DNA of 64,000 bases from Oscillatoria acuminata PCC 6304 (GCF_000317105.1 NC_019693.1:5705227-5769226), one strand, 5' to 3'; counted from the stretch's first letter, positions 41,816 to 52,613 are shown. Notes: generated by a model not told the origin, from the letters alone. Made by a program: numbers and translations.

Positions 41816-44800
41816 ATGACCCCTGCTTTTCTTCAACGTCTGCATAGTCCCGATCGCCCGGTTCTGGTTTTTGATGGGGCGATGGGGACCAGTCTGCAAT
41901 TTCAAAACCTGACTGCTGATGACTTTGGCGGTAAGGACTTTGAAGGCTGTAACGAATATCTCGTCTATACGAAGCCGGAAGCGGTGAAAATTGTCCATCG
42001 CGGGTTCCTGGAAGCCGGTGCCGATGTGATTGAAACGGACACCTTTGGCGGGACTTCCATTGTCTTGGCAGAATATGACCTCGGCGATCGCGCTTATGAA
42101 CTGAATAAAACGGCTGCGGAATTGGCTAAAAGCGTGGCTGCGGAATATTCTACCCCGGAAAAGCCTCGATTTGTGGCGGGTTCCATCGGTCCCGGGACGA
42201 AATTGCCGACTCTTGGACATATTGAGTTTGATACCCTGAAAAATGCTTTTAGTGAACAAGCGGAGGGTCTAATTGATGGCGGGGTTGATTTATTAATTGT
42301 GGAAACTTGTCAGGATGTGTTGCAAATTAAAGCAGCATTGAATGGCATTGAAGCGGTTTTTGATAAAAGAGGTCAACGGTTACCTTTGATGGTTTCTATC
42401 ACGATGGAAGTGATGGGGACAATGTTGGTGGGTTCGGATATTAGTGCAGCGTTGGCTATTTTAGAACCCTATCCCATTGATATTTTGGGTCTCAATTGTG
42501 CCACGGGTCCGGCTCAAATGAAGGAACATATCCGGTATTTGGCTGAAAATTCGCCGTTTGTGGTGTCTTGTATTCCGAATGCTGGGTTACCGGAAAATAT
42601 TGGGGGACAGGCGCATTACCGATTGACGCCGATGGAGTTGCGGATGGCGTTGATGCACTTTGTGGAAGATTTGGGAGTGCAGGTGATTGGGGGGTGTTGT
42701 GGAACCCAAGCGCCTCACATTGCCCAGTTAGCGGAATTGTCTCAGAGTTTGAAGCCGAAGGAGCGATCGGTGCGGGTTTGGGGTGAGAAAGGCAGTCCCC
42801 CGCCTCGCAATTTGTTCCAATATACTCCGGCTGCAGCTTCGATTTATAGTGCTCAACCATATACACAGGATAACTCGTTCCTGATTGTCGGAGAACGGCT
42901 GAATGCCAGCGGTTCTAAGAAGTGCCGGGAGATGCTGAATGCGGAAGATTGGGATGGATTGGTGGCCCTGGGACGGGAACAAGTGCGAGAAGGCGCTCAC
43001 ATTTTGGATGTGAACGTAGACTATGTGGGACGGGATGGAGTGCGAGATATGCACGAGTTGGTGTCCCGGTTGGTGACGAATGTCACCCTGCCTCTGATGC
43101 TGGATTCCACGGAATGGGAGAAGATGGAGGCGGGGTTAAAAGTCGCCGGGGGTAAGTGTTTAATGAACTCCACCAACTTTGAAGATGGGGAACCCCGGTT
43201 TTACAAAGTGCTAGATTTAGCGAAGCAGTATGGTGCGGGGGTGGTTGTGGGGACGATTGATGAGGAGGGGATGGCGCGGACTGCCGATCGCAAGTTTGAA
43301 ATTGCCAAACGTGCATATGATGCGGCGATCGCATACGGGGTCCCCGCCCATGAATTGTTTTTTGATACCCTGGCATTACCGATTTCTACCGGGATTGAAG
43401 AAGATCGAGAGAATGGCAAAGCAACCATTGAATCAATTCGCCGCATTCGGGAAGAACTGCCCGGTTGTCATATTTTGTTAGGGGTTTCTAATATTTCCTT
43501 CGGCTTAAATCCGGCAGCGCGACAAGTGCTCAATTCGGTGTTTTTGCATGAAGCGATGCAGGTAGGGTTAGATAGCGCCATTGTCAGCGCCAGCAAGATT
43601 TTACCCTTGGCGAAAATTGACCCGGAACAGCAACAAGTCTGCCGGGATTTGATTTACGATCGCCGTCGGTTTGAGGGGGATGTTTGCATTTATGACCCCC
43701 TGGCGAAAGTCACGGAATTTTTCCAAGGAAAAACCACGAAGCGGGACCGTTCGATTGATGCCAGTTTGCCCATTGAAGAACGGCTCAAAAATCACATTAT
43801 TGATGGTGAACGGATTGGATTGACCGATGCCCTTACCCTAGCGTTAGAAACCTATCCTCCCCTGACGATTATTAATCAATATCTCTTGGATGGGATGAAG
43901 GTTGTCGGGGAATTGTTCGGTTCGGGACAAATGCAATTACCCTTTGTGTTGCAATCGGCGGAAACGATGAAAGCAGCGGTGGCTTATCTTGAACCCTTTA
44001 TGGAAAAAGGAGGGTCTGAAGAGGAGGGGAAAGATAATGCAAAAGGCACGGTAGTCATTGCCACGGTGAAAGGCGATGTTCACGATATTGGCAAGAATTT
44101 GGTGGATATTATTCTCACCAATAATGGGTATCGGGTGATTAATTTAGGGATTAAGCAGCCGGTGGAGAATATTATCCAAGCCTATCAGGAACATCGGGCG
44201 GATTGCATTGCTATGAGTGGGCTTTTGGTGAAGTCTACTGCGTTTATGAAGGAAAATCTGGAGGTGTTTAACGAACGGGGAATCAGTGTTCCGGTGATTT
44301 TGGGGGGTGCGGCGCTGACTCCGAAGTTTGTCCATGAGGATTGCCAGAATACTTACAAGGGTCAAGTCGTTTATGGGAAAGATGCCTTTTCTGACTTGCA
44401 TTTCATGGATAAATTGATGCCTGCAAAAGCAGCAGAAAATTGGGATGATTTTACGGGGTTCTTGGATGAGGCTGAAGCGAAAGGAAAGGCATCTTTAGCA
44501 ACCTCTGAGAATGGAGAAAAGCTAGAAAAGGCGACTCCGAAATCTCAAGAACCGGCGGAAATTGATACCCGCCGTTCTGATGCGGTGGCGATTGATATTG
44601 AGCGTCCTACTCCGCCATTTTGGGGAACGAAGGTGCTGCAACCGGAGGATATTCCTTTGGAGGAGTTGTTCGAGTATCTGGATTTACAAGCGCTGTTTGT
44701 GGGACAATGGCAATTCCGCAAGCCCCAAGGTCAATCTCGGGAAGAGTATGATGCGTTTTTGGCGGAAACGGTGCATCCCATTTTAGCGAATTGGAAGGAA

Positions 44801-45421
44801 CGGGTGTTCTCGGAAAATTTGTTACATCCCCAGGCGGTTTATGGCTATTTTCCTTGTCAGGCAGAGGGGAATAGTTTGCTGATTTATCAACCGGAGGAAG
44901 GGGAAAAAGGTGCAGTAACTGAACCCATTGCTACTTTTGAGTTTCCTCGGCAAAAATCAATGCGGCGGTTATGTATTGCGGACTTTTTTGCACCGAAGGA
45001 AACGGGTCATATTGATGTATTTCCCATGCACGCGGTGACGGTGGGAGAAGTGGCGACAGAGTATGCGAAGCAGTTGTTTGATGGCGATCGCTATACGGAT
45101 TATTTGTATTTTCATGGGATGGCGGTGCAAACAGCGGAGGCGATCGCCGAATGGTTACACGCCCGAATTCGCCGGGAGTTGGGATTTGCTAGTGAGGAAC
45201 CGGATAATATTCGGGAGATTTTGCAGCAACGTTATCGGGGGTCGCGATATAGTTTTGGCTATCCCGCTTGTCCGAATATGCAGGACCAGTATAAGCAGTT
45301 GGATTTGTTAGGCAGCGATCGCATTAACTTGTATATGGATGAAAGTGAACAGCTTTATCCTGAACAATCCACGACGGCGATCGTTACCTATCACCCGGTT
45401 GCGAAATACTTTAGCGCTTAA
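41816..45421 (+). CDS. metH: Cobalamin-dependent methionine synthase (MetH)
   Basis: Transfers the methyl group from methyltetrahydrofolate to homocysteine via cobalamin. 1201 residues, full length. Domains in order: homocysteine-binding barrel with [10 protein letters not shown] and zinc Cys pair GGCCGT (about 290), pterin-binding domain ([15 protein letters not shown] onward), B12-binding domain with DVHDIGKN (about 753) in which His is the cobalt ligand, and the C-terminal AdoMet activation domain ([17 protein letters not shown], about 1140-1155). A Glu/Lys-rich linker with low complexity (about 880-920) joins the last two domains. Confidence 0.97.
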   Translation: MTPAFLQRLHSPDRPVLVFDGAMGTSLQFQNLTADDFGGKDFEGCNEYLVYTKPEAVKIVHRGFLEAGADVIETDTFGGTSIVLAEYDLGDRAYELNKTAAELAKSVAAEYSTPEKPRFVAGSIGPGTKLPTLGHIEFDTLKNAFSEQAEGLIDGGVDLLIVETCQDVLQIKAALNGIEAVFDKRGQRLPLMVSITMEVMGTMLVGSDISAALAILEPYPIDILGLNCATGPAQMKEHIRYLAENSPFVVSCIPNAGLPENIGGQAHYRLTPMELRMALMHFVEDLGVQVIGGCCGTQAPHIAQLAELSQSLKPKERSVRVWGEKGSPPPRNLFQYTPAAASIYSAQPYTQDNSFLIVGERLNASGSKKCREMLNAEDWDGLVALGREQVREGAHILDVNVDYVGRDGVRDMHELVSRLVTNVTLPLMLDSTEWEKMEAGLKVAGGKCLMNSTNFEDGEPRFYKVLDLAKQYGAGVVVGTIDEEGMARTADRKFEIAKRAYDAAIAYGVPAHELFFDTLALPISTGIEEDRENGKATIESIRRIREELPGCHILLGVSNISFGLNPAARQVLNSVFLHEAMQVGLDSAIVSASKILPLAKIDPEQQQVCRDLIYDRRRFEGDVCIYDPLAKVTEFFQGKTTKRDRSIDASLPIEERLKNHIIDGERIGLTDALTLALETYPPLTIINQYLLDGMKVVGELFGSGQMQLPFVLQSAETMKAAVAYLEPFMEKGGSEEEGKDNAKGTVVIATVKGDVHDIGKNLVDIILTNNGYRVINLGIKQPVENIIQAYQEHRADCIAMSGLLVKSTAFMKENLEVFNERGISVPVILGGAALTPKFVHEDCQNTYKGQVVYGKDAFSDLHFMDKLMPAKAAENWDDFTGFLDEAEAKGKASLATSENGEKLEKATPKSQEPAEIDTRRSDAVAIDIERPTPPFWGTKVLQPEDIPLEELFEYLDLQALFVGQWQFRKPQGQSREEYDAFLAETVHPILANWKERVFSENLLHPQAVYGYFPCQAEGNSLLIYQPEEGEKGAVTEPIATFEFPRQKSMRRLCIADFFAPKETGHIDVFPMHAVTVGEVATEYAKQLFDGDRYTDYLYFHGMAVQTAEAIAEWLHARIRRELGFASEEPDNIREILQQRYRGSRYSFGYPACPNMQDQYKQLDLLGSDRINLYMDESEQLYPEQSTTAIVTYHPVAKYFSA

Positions 45422-45847
45422 TTAATCTCTGGAGTTGGCGGAATACTGTGTCAACTCAAGAGATTGAGGCGATCATGTTAAATTGATTCCCCTTCCCCCC
45501 TTGATCCTCCTCCCCTCCCCCTTCATAAGGGGGAAGTCAGAGGAATAAATGTGTAATTCCTGGGGGGCTTTCTTATTCGCCCGGAAGACTTCAGATAGGG
45601 AGACTCAATAATTGAGATAGGGGAAATTCATCAATCAACCTGATCTTCTCAGGAGGGCTATTAAAGATTCAATCCCATAAGCCTTTTTACAGGGGTATCT
45701 ATAAGCAAGACTCCGTAAGCCCCCCCAAAAATTCTTATGATTTTTCTGCGAGAGGATATTCCAAACTGTACCCGATTACTGTAAAATCATTAAATTAAAT
45801 CGTTCCTTTGAGCGTAACCCGTCCTCCTTACCCCGCCCACCCTTGCT
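45422..45847. other. Intergenic region before the antiporter operon
   Basis: No gene in 426 bases. Contains a C-rich hairpin (CCCCCTT/AAGGGGG, 45517-45533) of the dispersed repeat type. The last 100 bases are AT-rich and likely hold the antiporter promoter. Confidence 0.5.
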
Positions 45848-46189
45848 GTGTTAGAAGCTTTTGTCGTTGTCACCATCTTGTGTGGATTCTTTGGAATTCT
45901 CTTTAAAAAGAACCTATTGATGAAAATTTTCTCAATGGATATCATGAGTACAGGGGTAATTGCCTACTATGTATTCGTGGCATCCCGAGGGGGTTTCGTT
46001 ACTCCGATTGTTGCTGCCGATGGGGTCCAAAAAGTAGCCTACGCCGATCCAGTTCCCCAAGCCGTAATTTTAACGGCGATTGTGATTGGGTTTTCAATTC
46101 AAGCTTTAATGTTAGTCGGGGTCATGAAATTAGCCCGAGATAATCCAACGTTAGAAATCACGGAAATCGAAAAAAATAATACCCCATGA
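45848..46189 (+). CDS. mnhC: Cation/proton antiporter subunit C (MnhC/MrpC)
   Basis: Three-helix NuoK-like subunit of 113 residues starting at a GTG. Seen: FVVVTILCGFFGILFKKNLL, STGVIAYYVFV, and DPVPQAVILTAIVIGFSIQA with the conserved Glu/Pro region of C subunits. First of seven genes that overlap or nearly touch, encoding an Mrp-type Na+/H+ (or related) exchanger of the cytoplasmic or thylakoid membrane. Confidence 0.88.
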   Translation: MLEAFVVVTILCGFFGILFKKNLLMKIFSMDIMSTGVIAYYVFVASRGGFVTPIVAADGVQKVAYADPVPQAVILTAIVIGFSIQALMLVGVMKLARDNPTLEITEIEKNNTP

Positions 46190-47628
46190 ATACCCTGACA
46201 ATCCTATGGATGGCCCTGCCTTTTTTGGCAGGCTTCACGATTTTTATCATTCCTCAACTGGATCGCTACCTAGTCAGTTTCACGGCGGTGGCTTCGGCGG
46301 TATTTGCAGTCAAAGTATTTTTGATGAACTCCCCGATATCCTTGCAATTAATCGATTCGGGTGGGGTGACTCTGTTGATTGATCAACTCAGCGGTTACTT
46401 TATTTTAACCAATGCCTTGGTAACTGCTGCGGTGATTCTCTACTGCTGGCAAACAAAGAAAAGCGCTTTCTTTTATGCCCAGATGATTATTCTGCATGGT
46501 AGCCTCAATGCCGCCTTTATTTGCACTGATTTTATGAGCTTATATGTGGCGCTAGAGGTGAGCGGTATAGGGGCTTCATTGCTGGTAAGCTATCCGAGAA
46601 CCGATCGCTCGATTTGGGTGGCATTGCGCTATTTGTTTGTCAGCAATATCGCCATGTTGTTTTATCTGATCGGGGCAGTTCTGGTTTATAAAGCGCATCA
46701 TTCCTTTAGTTTTGAAGGATTGCGCGGTGCACCCCCGGAAGCCTTGGCTTTAATTTTCATGGCGTTGTTAACCAAAGCGGGAATTTTTGTCTCGGGATTA
46801 TGGTTACCGTTAACCCATTCAGAATCAGAAACCCCGGTTTCGGCCCTGTTGTCGGGAATTGTCGTCAAAGCCGGTGCGTTTCCCTTAGTTCGTTGCGCGC
46901 TAATTTTAGAAGAAGTCAGTCCCATTGTCCAACTTTTTGGTGTGGGAACAGCAATTTTAGGGGTGAGTTATGCCCTCTTTGAAAAAGATACTAAACGCCT
47001 GTTAGCCTTTAGCACCGTTTCCCAATTAGGGTGGATTATTTGCGCCCCCGCAGTCGCCGGGTTTTATGCCCTCACCCACGGATTAGTGAAATCGAGTTTG
47101 TTCCTAATTGCCGGTAATTTGCCCAGTCGTGACTTCAAAACCCTGCAAACTAATCCGATGCCTACCTCGTTATGGATTCCTCTGGTTGTAGCTAGTTTAT
47201 CCATCTGTGGGTTTCCCTTGTTGGCGGGGTTTGAAGCTAAGATGCTAACCCTAAAAAATGTGCTGTCTTGGCAAAGCATTCCGATGAATTTGGCAGCGGT
47301 GGGAACGGTCATCTGCTTTTCTAAATTGATGTTTCTCCCTCATGGCAATGCTGAACCTAAAAAACCCATGCACATTGGGTTTTGGCTGGCGATCAGTCTC
47401 TTGTTGGGGGGATTAATTGTCGCCAATGCGGTTCATTATGAACTTTATACCCTTGCCAATATTCTCAAAGCAATTGGGATTGTGGTAGTGGGTGCGGTGA
47501 TTTATCTAGCCCTCATTCAACGGTGGGCTTTGAATTTACCCCGAAAGTTCGAGGAATTTGAGCATTTGACCGGGGTGATGACGCTGATTGCAGTTCTGCT
47601 GTTCTGGTTGGCCTGGAGTGGGCATTAA
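46186..47628 (+). CDS. mnhD: Cation/proton antiporter subunit D (NuoM/MnhD-like)
   Basis: Proton-conducting subunit of 480 residues with about 13 membrane helices. Seen: the family Glu in FMSLYVALEVSGIG, the Lys in the LTKAGIFVSGLWLPLTHSE helix, FEKDTKRLLAFSTVSQLGWI and HGLVKSSLFLIAG. It overlaps mnhC by 4 bases. Only one D-type subunit is present here, whereas several cyanobacteria have two in the cluster. Confidence 0.92.
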   Translation: MNTLTILWMALPFLAGFTIFIIPQLDRYLVSFTAVASAVFAVKVFLMNSPISLQLIDSGGVTLLIDQLSGYFILTNALVTAAVILYCWQTKKSAFFYAQMIILHGSLNAAFICTDFMSLYVALEVSGIGASLLVSYPRTDRSIWVALRYLFVSNIAMLFYLIGAVLVYKAHHSFSFEGLRGAPPEALALIFMALLTKAGIFVSGLWLPLTHSESETPVSALLSGIVVKAGAFPLVRCALILEEVSPIVQLFGVGTAILGVSYALFEKDTKRLLAFSTVSQLGWIICAPAVAGFYALTHGLVKSSLFLIAGNLPSRDFKTLQTNPMPTSLWIPLVVASLSICGFPLLAGFEAKMLTLKNVLSWQSIPMNLAAVGTVICFSKLMFLPHGNAEPKKPMHIGFWLAISLLLGGLIVANAVHYELYTLANILKAIGIVVVGAVIYLALIQRWALNLPRKFEEFEHLTGVMTLIAVLLFWLAWSGH

Positions 47629-47630
47629 TT

Positions 47631-48020
47631 ATGATAGGATATCTCAATTTAATCTTACGATTGATCATTTGGTTTCTCTTGACTTCGGATCTGAGTTTAC
47701 CGAATATTTTAATCGGAGTCACGATTTCCCTGCTGTTGCCTCACAACCATAAAATTAAAGGTCAGGTTCAAGATTGGATGCGGGCATTGTGGGAGATTGT
47801 CGTGGCAGTTCCGATCGCCTATAAAGAAGCCTTTGAAATCATCTTGTTCCCTCACCGATTTGAAGATATCACCCTGGAAGAAGCCCCCCATCGTCGGTCC
47901 CCGGGATTGGTGTTTTTAGATATTTTCCTGATTACCTTCACCCCCAAGACGATTGTTTCCAGATATCACGAAGAAGGCTGGTATGAAGTCCACCGTGTGC
48001 GTCGGAGAAGCCCCCAATGA
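47631..48020 (+). CDS. mnhE: Cation/proton antiporter subunit E
   Basis: Protein of 129 residues with two N-terminal hydrophobic segments and the MnhE features LTSDLSLPNILIGVTISLLL, SPGLVFLDIFLITFTPKTIV. It begins 2 bases after mnhD and overlaps the next gene by 4. Confidence 0.88.
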   Translation: MIGYLNLILRLIIWFLLTSDLSLPNILIGVTISLLLPHNHKIKGQVQDWMRALWEIVVAVPIAYKEAFEIILFPHRFEDITLEEAPHRRSPGLVFLDIFLITFTPKTIVSRYHEEGWYEVHRVRRRSPQ

Positions 48021-48280
48021 ATTTAACCATGAATGGGATACTGTTGGCCATGATTTTGGCCCTGTTAATTCCAATGTATGAAGCCTGGAAAGATGATGAT
48101 GTTTGGCAAAAAATGTTAGCGTTTGCCAGCATTGCGACGAAAACTTCTATCATGATTTTAGTCGTTTCTGTGTTTCGGGATGATTGGAATATCGGGGTGG
48201 CGGGAGTCATTATCCTGAGTGTAGGAAATGCCGGTTTAATGTTGCTTGCTCATATTGTGAAACGCTTGAATGAATTATGA
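48017..48280 (+). CDS. mnhF: Cation/proton antiporter subunit F
   Basis: Three-helix protein of 87 residues in the position and size of MrpF (LLAMILALLIPMYEAWKDDD, FASIATKTSIMILVVSVFRD). Overlaps both neighbours by 4 bases. Assignment rests mainly on operon order. Confidence 0.8.
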   Translation: MNLTMNGILLAMILALLIPMYEAWKDDDVWQKMLAFASIATKTSIMILVVSVFRDDWNIGVAGVIILSVGNAGLMLLAHIVKRLNEL

Positions 48281-48555
48281 TTGACCTCTTGAGTTATGGT
48301 TGTATCGGGGTAGGAATTTTCTTCTGGTTTTGGGGAACTTTTCCCTTACTAGGGGAGCGATCGGTGTTATTTAAGCTCCATGCTCTTTCGGTGTCGGATA
48401 CCCTGGGTTCCATGTCGATTACCATTGGATTGCTGCTGCAAATCCCGAGGGAATGGCCTTTAATTATGCTGGCCCTGATTTCTTTAGCCATTTGGAATAC
48501 AATTTTGGGATATGTCTTAGCCTATTGTTCCACTGCACAGGAGTCTCATGACTGA
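48277..48555 (+). CDS. mnhG: Cation/proton antiporter subunit G
   Basis: Three-helix protein of 92 residues with FKLHALSVSDTLGSMSITIG, the conserved MnhG core. Overlaps the next gene by 8 bases. Confidence 0.88.
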   Translation: MIDLLSYGCIGVGIFFWFWGTFPLLGERSVLFKLHALSVSDTLGSMSITIGLLLQIPREWPLIMLALISLAIWNTILGYVLAYCSTAQESHD

Positions 48556-49144
48556 TTTTTATATCTATGCGATCGTGGCGCTGTTGCCCTTATCTGCTTG
48601 TATGTTAGTGGTGCAAACCAATCCCTTTCATGCCCTAATTATTCGGGGAATATTAGGGGCAGTGGCGGCCTTAGTTTATGCCCTGTGGGGAGCCCCAGAT
48701 GTGGCATTAACAGAAGCGTTAATGGGAACCTTGCTGGCGGTTATCCTATCGGCGGTGGCGGTGCGTTCCTCAATGGTGATGCGCCTGGGATTTATTGAAG
48801 GGGAATATCCAGAAGGCGATCGCCCCGCAGGAAAACCCATTGAGGATTTACGAGCAGTCTTTGCCAAACGGTATATGCGCCTTGAATTAGTCCCCTATCC
48901 CGATGAATCAGCTTTGGACCAAGCCTTTAAAGACAAAGAAATTCATGCCATTTATATGAAGCCAAAGCCCGTCGCTCATGGCGATCGCACCTTCACAACT
49001 ACCTTGGAAAAAGTAACCGTATATCAAACCGCTACGAGGCTTAAGCATCTTTATGAAATCATGAAAGAAGAGCTACCATCGGAGACACAGGTTACTTATT
49101 TCAATCCTTTAATGAGTCCCTTAAGTTCATCGGAGCAGCATTAA
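48548..49144 (+). CDS. DUF4040 antiporter subunit (MnhB/MbhD-like)
   Basis: Protein of 198 residues. The first ~75 residues are three helices with GAPDVALTEALMGTLLAVIL, the DUF4040 signature found in the C-terminal part of MrpA or in MbhD; the rest is a soluble domain with KAVVAHGDRTF-like strand (KPVAHGDRTFTTTLEK). It therefore supplies part of what MrpA does elsewhere. Shares one base with the following gene. Confidence 0.85.
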   Translation: MTDFYIYAIVALLPLSACMLVVQTNPFHALIIRGILGAVAALVYALWGAPDVALTEALMGTLLAVILSAVAVRSSMVMRLGFIEGEYPEGDRPAGKPIEDLRAVFAKRYMRLELVPYPDESALDQAFKDKEIHAIYMKPKPVAHGDRTFTTTLEKVTVYQTATRLKHLYEIMKEELPSETQVTYFNPLMSPLSSSEQH

Positions 49145-49809
49145 TGAAATGGATTTATTTTCTCGCCGGGATAGCACTTGCTCTGAAAATTTTATTTACC
49201 TCTAACTCCATCCTAACCGATGAAAGCACCTTTGAAATTGTGCAGTCCGTGATTCAGGAGAGTGGGGTTCCTAATGCCGTATCCGCGATTATTTTTAGAA
49301 ATCGCTTGTATGATACTATCTTTGAAGTTGTGGTATTTACCATCGCCATTGTGGGAGTAAAATATTTACTCGCGGACGAAAAGCCAATAGCTCATGTGCA
49401 TCAATTCAACGATCAGCCCTCCATTGTTTTAGCCCGATTAGGGGCAACTATTGCCGCATTAGTTGGCGTCGAACTGGCAATTCGCGGCCATTTAAGTCCT
49501 GGGGGCGGATTTGCTGCCGGGGTAGCCGGAGGGACGGCGATCGGGTTAATCGCCATTACTTCCTCAATGGAACTGATGCAGTCAATTTATAAACGCTGGC
49601 ATACCGCAATTTGGGAAAAAATTTCCGTCATCATGTTCATCGGATTAGCTATGTTCACCCTGGTGGGAATTGAATTACCGCATGGTCAGTTGGGCGCTTT
49701 GGTGAGTGGGGGAATTCTGCCGGTTTTAAACATTCTGGTGGCGATTAAAGTCACCTTGGGTTCCTGGGCAGTAATTTTGCTATTTATTCGCTATCGCGGC
49801 TTGTTGTGA
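49144..49809 (+). CDS. mnhB: Cation/proton antiporter subunit B
   Basis: Protein of 221 residues. N-terminal soluble/anchor part, then the MnhB domain with ATIAALVGVELAIRGHLSPGGGFAAG at its core and further helices. Last gene of the operon; a strong hairpin terminator follows 30 bases later. Confidence 0.88.
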   Translation: MKWIYFLAGIALALKILFTSNSILTDESTFEIVQSVIQESGVPNAVSAIIFRNRLYDTIFEVVVFTIAIVGVKYLLADEKPIAHVHQFNDQPSIVLARLGATIAALVGVELAIRGHLSPGGGFAAGVAGGTAIGLIAITSSMELMQSIYKRWHTAIWEKISVIMFIGLAMFTLVGIELPHGQLGALVSGGILPVLNILVAIKVTLGSWAVILLFIRYRGLL

Positions 49810-49839
49810 CGGGTCGAGTTGGTTTAAACGCCGGTTTAG

Positions 49840-49885
49840 CCCTGATACTGCCTCTATAATAGCAGTATCAGGGTATTTCTTTTTT
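49840..49885. terminator. Terminator between antiporter operon and OLD-type gene
   Basis: Perfect 11-bp stem CCCTGATACTG (49840-49850) / CAGTATCAGGG (49863-49873), followed by TATTTCTTTTTT on the plus strand. It ends just before the convergent minus-strand gene and may serve both sides. Confidence 0.8.
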
Positions 49886-51631
49886 CTACTGCAGAAGTTG
49901 ACTTAATTTATCAAAGAACTGATGAACATCTTCATGAATTTCATCCGCCCTCATAGTAGCGGCAACGATATCCCGAGTTAACTCTAGGACAGAAAGAGAT
50001 GGCAGGGGAGACTCGTAGTTTTTAAGTTGCTGAAACAGGGAGTCGGGATTTTCAAACAGGAGTTTTTTCCCATTGACCACCTGAAAAATATTAGCTTTAA
50101 CTGTTTGCCAAGATTGACCCGGGGGCCGGGTTAGATTTTCTCCGGCAAAGAACCCTTCAATTAATTCTCGCAGAGGGGTTGAAAAGAGTTCCGGTTCTGC
50201 CATGCCAATTTTTTGAAACGCTGCCCGGATCCAGGCATCGGGAACTAGCAAATAATTTTCAATATTTTTCCGTCGCCATTCATAAAGTACGGGATTGTTG
50301 GGTTCGGGATGATATGCCCCCTCATCGTCATAGTCAAATAAAATCAGGCGTTTCGCATGGGGAATAATTTGTTGTACTCCGACAAAATGGCGATCGCTAT
50401 CTTTCCTCATTTTGTCTTTGGAACCCCCGCGCATCACCCGAAAACAAACTTGATTCAGTTTATTTTGCATTCCTAAAGGCGTGGACCACCCCCTTAAAAG
50501 ACGCTCATCTGTTTCTCCCTCTACATATAAAATTACCGGGATATCCAGTTCGGAAAGTTGCGTAATTTCCAGATTAGAAACATCCGCCATTGCCGTTAAA
50601 ATTGCCGGTTTTGCCTTCACTCGCTTGGGTACTTTGTCAAGTAAAGAAATGATTTGACGAATATCCACCCCTTGAATAAATTCCTCGGCATGGGTGGCAA
50701 TCAAAAATTGCGTATTGCTTTGAAGGGCTTTTTGATTTTTGAAATAATCTAAAATTTCTCGTTGCAAATTCACATGAAGATGAGCATCGGGTTCATCGAG
50801 TAAAATAGTTGTAGGTTGATAACCATAGAAAAATGCCAATAGCGTTAGAGTCTGGTGAAACCCACTCCCCCCAGAAATAATATCGTAAGATTTCTGATCC
50901 TGTTCATATTCACAAATAATTTGGGTATCTACCCCTCTTTCATATTGAGGAGGTTTTAAACTCACGCTAAACCACCGTTGAATGATTTTTTGAATTTCGG
51001 CCCAATCTTCGGGATTATTTTCCCAAACTCGTAACAACAGATTCCGGAGTACGCTTCCGGGCTGGGCCTTACCAATTTGCTTGCGTAATGGTCCATCATC
51101 TCGCCATTCTTCCTGGGGTTCTAAACCAGAGAAAGGAGGGACATAAGCAATCACAGGTAACAGGGAATTAGTTTGATTGGAGTCTCCTTCCAACTCCCTA
51201 AAATGCTCCCATCCTTCTGAAGGAATTGCATAAATGGTTTGAGGCGAACTATATCGTAATTTTACCCCAAAAGAGCAAGGTTTCGGTTCAGGGGTATTCG
51301 CAATCCAAGTAACATCAATTTCCACCAAGATAAATTCTTGCTTTTTAGATCCATTGACTTTGGGATAGCGTCGGTCCGTTTTTTCTCGCCAAAGTAGGTT
51401 AAATTCCGGGACTGGAAGTGCAGTAAAGTTAGGAAGAACAACTTGGGTGCCTGTTTTGCCCCGCCGTTTCACTCGCCGGAACTCATCCACACAAAACTGC
51501 CAAATGGTCAAGGCTTGGAGGATGGTACTTTTTCCACTATTATTGCGTCCAACTAGCAGGTCAAATGGAGCGAACTCGTAGGTTTGTTGTTCAATTCGTT
51601 TAAAGTTTTTTAAAGTTAGGGTGGTAATCAC
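49886..51631 (-). CDS. OLD-family ATPase/Toprim nuclease-like protein
   Basis: Protein of 581 residues. Seen: N-terminal ABC-type ATPase with Walker A GRNNSGKST, signature ISGGSGFHQTL and Walker B TTILLDEPDAHLHV, then a Toprim domain with VEGETDE and LFDYDDEGAY. This order is that of OLD family nucleases used in phage defence and repair. The GTG at 51631 is chosen because MITTLTLKNFKRI is the usual family start; the frame is open to a TTG at 51673, crossing a run of nine G. It is not in an obvious operon. A stand-alone defence role is possible but not shown. Confidence 0.82.
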   Translation of the reverse strand: MITTLTLKNFKRIEQQTYEFAPFDLLVGRNNSGKSTILQALTIWQFCVDEFRRVKRRGKTGTQVVLPNFTALPVPEFNLLWREKTDRRYPKVNGSKKQEFILVEIDVTWIANTPEPKPCSFGVKLRYSSPQTIYAIPSEGWEHFRELEGDSNQTNSLLPVIAYVPPFSGLEPQEEWRDDGPLRKQIGKAQPGSVLRNLLLRVWENNPEDWAEIQKIIQRWFSVSLKPPQYERGVDTQIICEYEQDQKSYDIISGGSGFHQTLTLLAFFYGYQPTTILLDEPDAHLHVNLQREILDYFKNQKALQSNTQFLIATHAEEFIQGVDIRQIISLLDKVPKRVKAKPAILTAMADVSNLEITQLSELDIPVILYVEGETDERLLRGWSTPLGMQNKLNQVCFRVMRGGSKDKMRKDSDRHFVGVQQIIPHAKRLILFDYDDEGAYHPEPNNPVLYEWRRKNIENYLLVPDAWIRAAFQKIGMAEPELFSTPLRELIEGFFAGENLTRPPGQSWQTVKANIFQVVNGKKLLFENPDSLFQQLKNYESPLPSLSVLELTRDIVAATMRADEIHEDVHQFFDKLSQLLQ

Positions 51632-51768
51632 AGAGTTATTGGGGGGGGGCAAGGGGGCTGATCCGGAATTCAATTCTGATTAATCGGCTTTGCTTGGCGG
51701 AAATTACCTCAATTTTAGGCAGTCAGGGTAGGGGCAGCCAATAGACTGCCTCTACGGTTCGGATAGAT

Positions 51769-52608
51769 TTACAAAACGTCTTTATTTTTGGTTTTGACCC
51801 GAGTGTAAAATTCAGACATAACATCCAGGAAGGAAATATCTTTGTGCCAAAAGGGAGGAAAATCTCCGGCTTTTTTAATCAGAATGGCAGGTACGATCGC
51901 CGGTTGGGAGGGTGGCGGTGGCGGTGGCAGTCGTTTGGCACCCATCCAAAATTCTTTTAAATCGGCGGTGGCATTGAGAGGGACTCGTTCGGGTTGGGTG
52001 TAATAGGATTCCGAGGGTTGTGGGGCGATCGCAGTTTCATGCAAAGAGGCAGAAAGGGCTTCTCCTAATGGGGTTTTTGCCAGTTCATGTTGCAAGTCTT
52101 CCCGAGAAATTCCCCGCAGTTCAAAGAGTAAGAAGGGGTCGGAATCTAATTGCTGGGCGACTAAATAATAAACCCCAGCAATATGTTTACAAGGGTTAGC
52201 ATAGTCGGGACAGGAACAGCTTGTTTTAAAGTCTTTGCGACTGTCTGGAAGTAAATGCAGTTTCAACTCAGCAAAGGCGGAATCGATATTATCCGGCACT
52301 TCATTCATTAACAGTTTGGAGACGAAACTGGCATTTGACGCAATGGCTTTAATTGCTTTGGACCATTGCGCGGGAGAAATCGGGGCGATTTCAATTTTGG
52401 TGGTATAAAGCGGTTCTTTGTACACCCCAAAATAGGGATTCACCGAACCCCGCACTTTGGCAGTAATTTGGTTGTTGATAATCCGATACTCTTTGATTTT
52501 ACCATTTTTGGCGTAGGCCCTGCCCCGTCCCAGTCGGCTGGAATCGCTAAAGTCTTCTAATGCTTCAATAAAGCGTTTTCCCCACCAGGTTCTGCTAAAT
52601 GTTGCCAT
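51769..52608 (-). CDS. SWIM zinc-finger protein
   Basis: Protein of 279 residues with the SWIM motif CSCPDYANPCKH (CxC...CxH) around residue 132-143, preceded by a YxxxG-type region (SRLGRGRAYAKNGKI). Proline-rich stretch PPPPPPSQP near residue 230. It lies 5 bases after the SNF2 helicase gene; SWIM proteins of this kind regularly accompany SNF2 helicases in bacteria and probably bind DNA or protein for them. Confidence 0.88.
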   Translation of the reverse strand: MATFSRTWWGKRFIEALEDFSDSSRLGRGRAYAKNGKIKEYRIINNQITAKVRGSVNPYFGVYKEPLYTTKIEIAPISPAQWSKAIKAIASNASFVSKLLMNEVPDNIDSAFAELKLHLLPDSRKDFKTSCSCPDYANPCKHIAGVYYLVAQQLDSDPFLLFELRGISREDLQHELAKTPLGEALSASLHETAIAPQPSESYYTQPERVPLNATADLKEFWMGAKRLPPPPPPSQPAIVPAILIKKAGDFPPFWHKDISFLDVMSEFYTRVKTKNKDVL

Positions 52609-52613
52609 GATTT

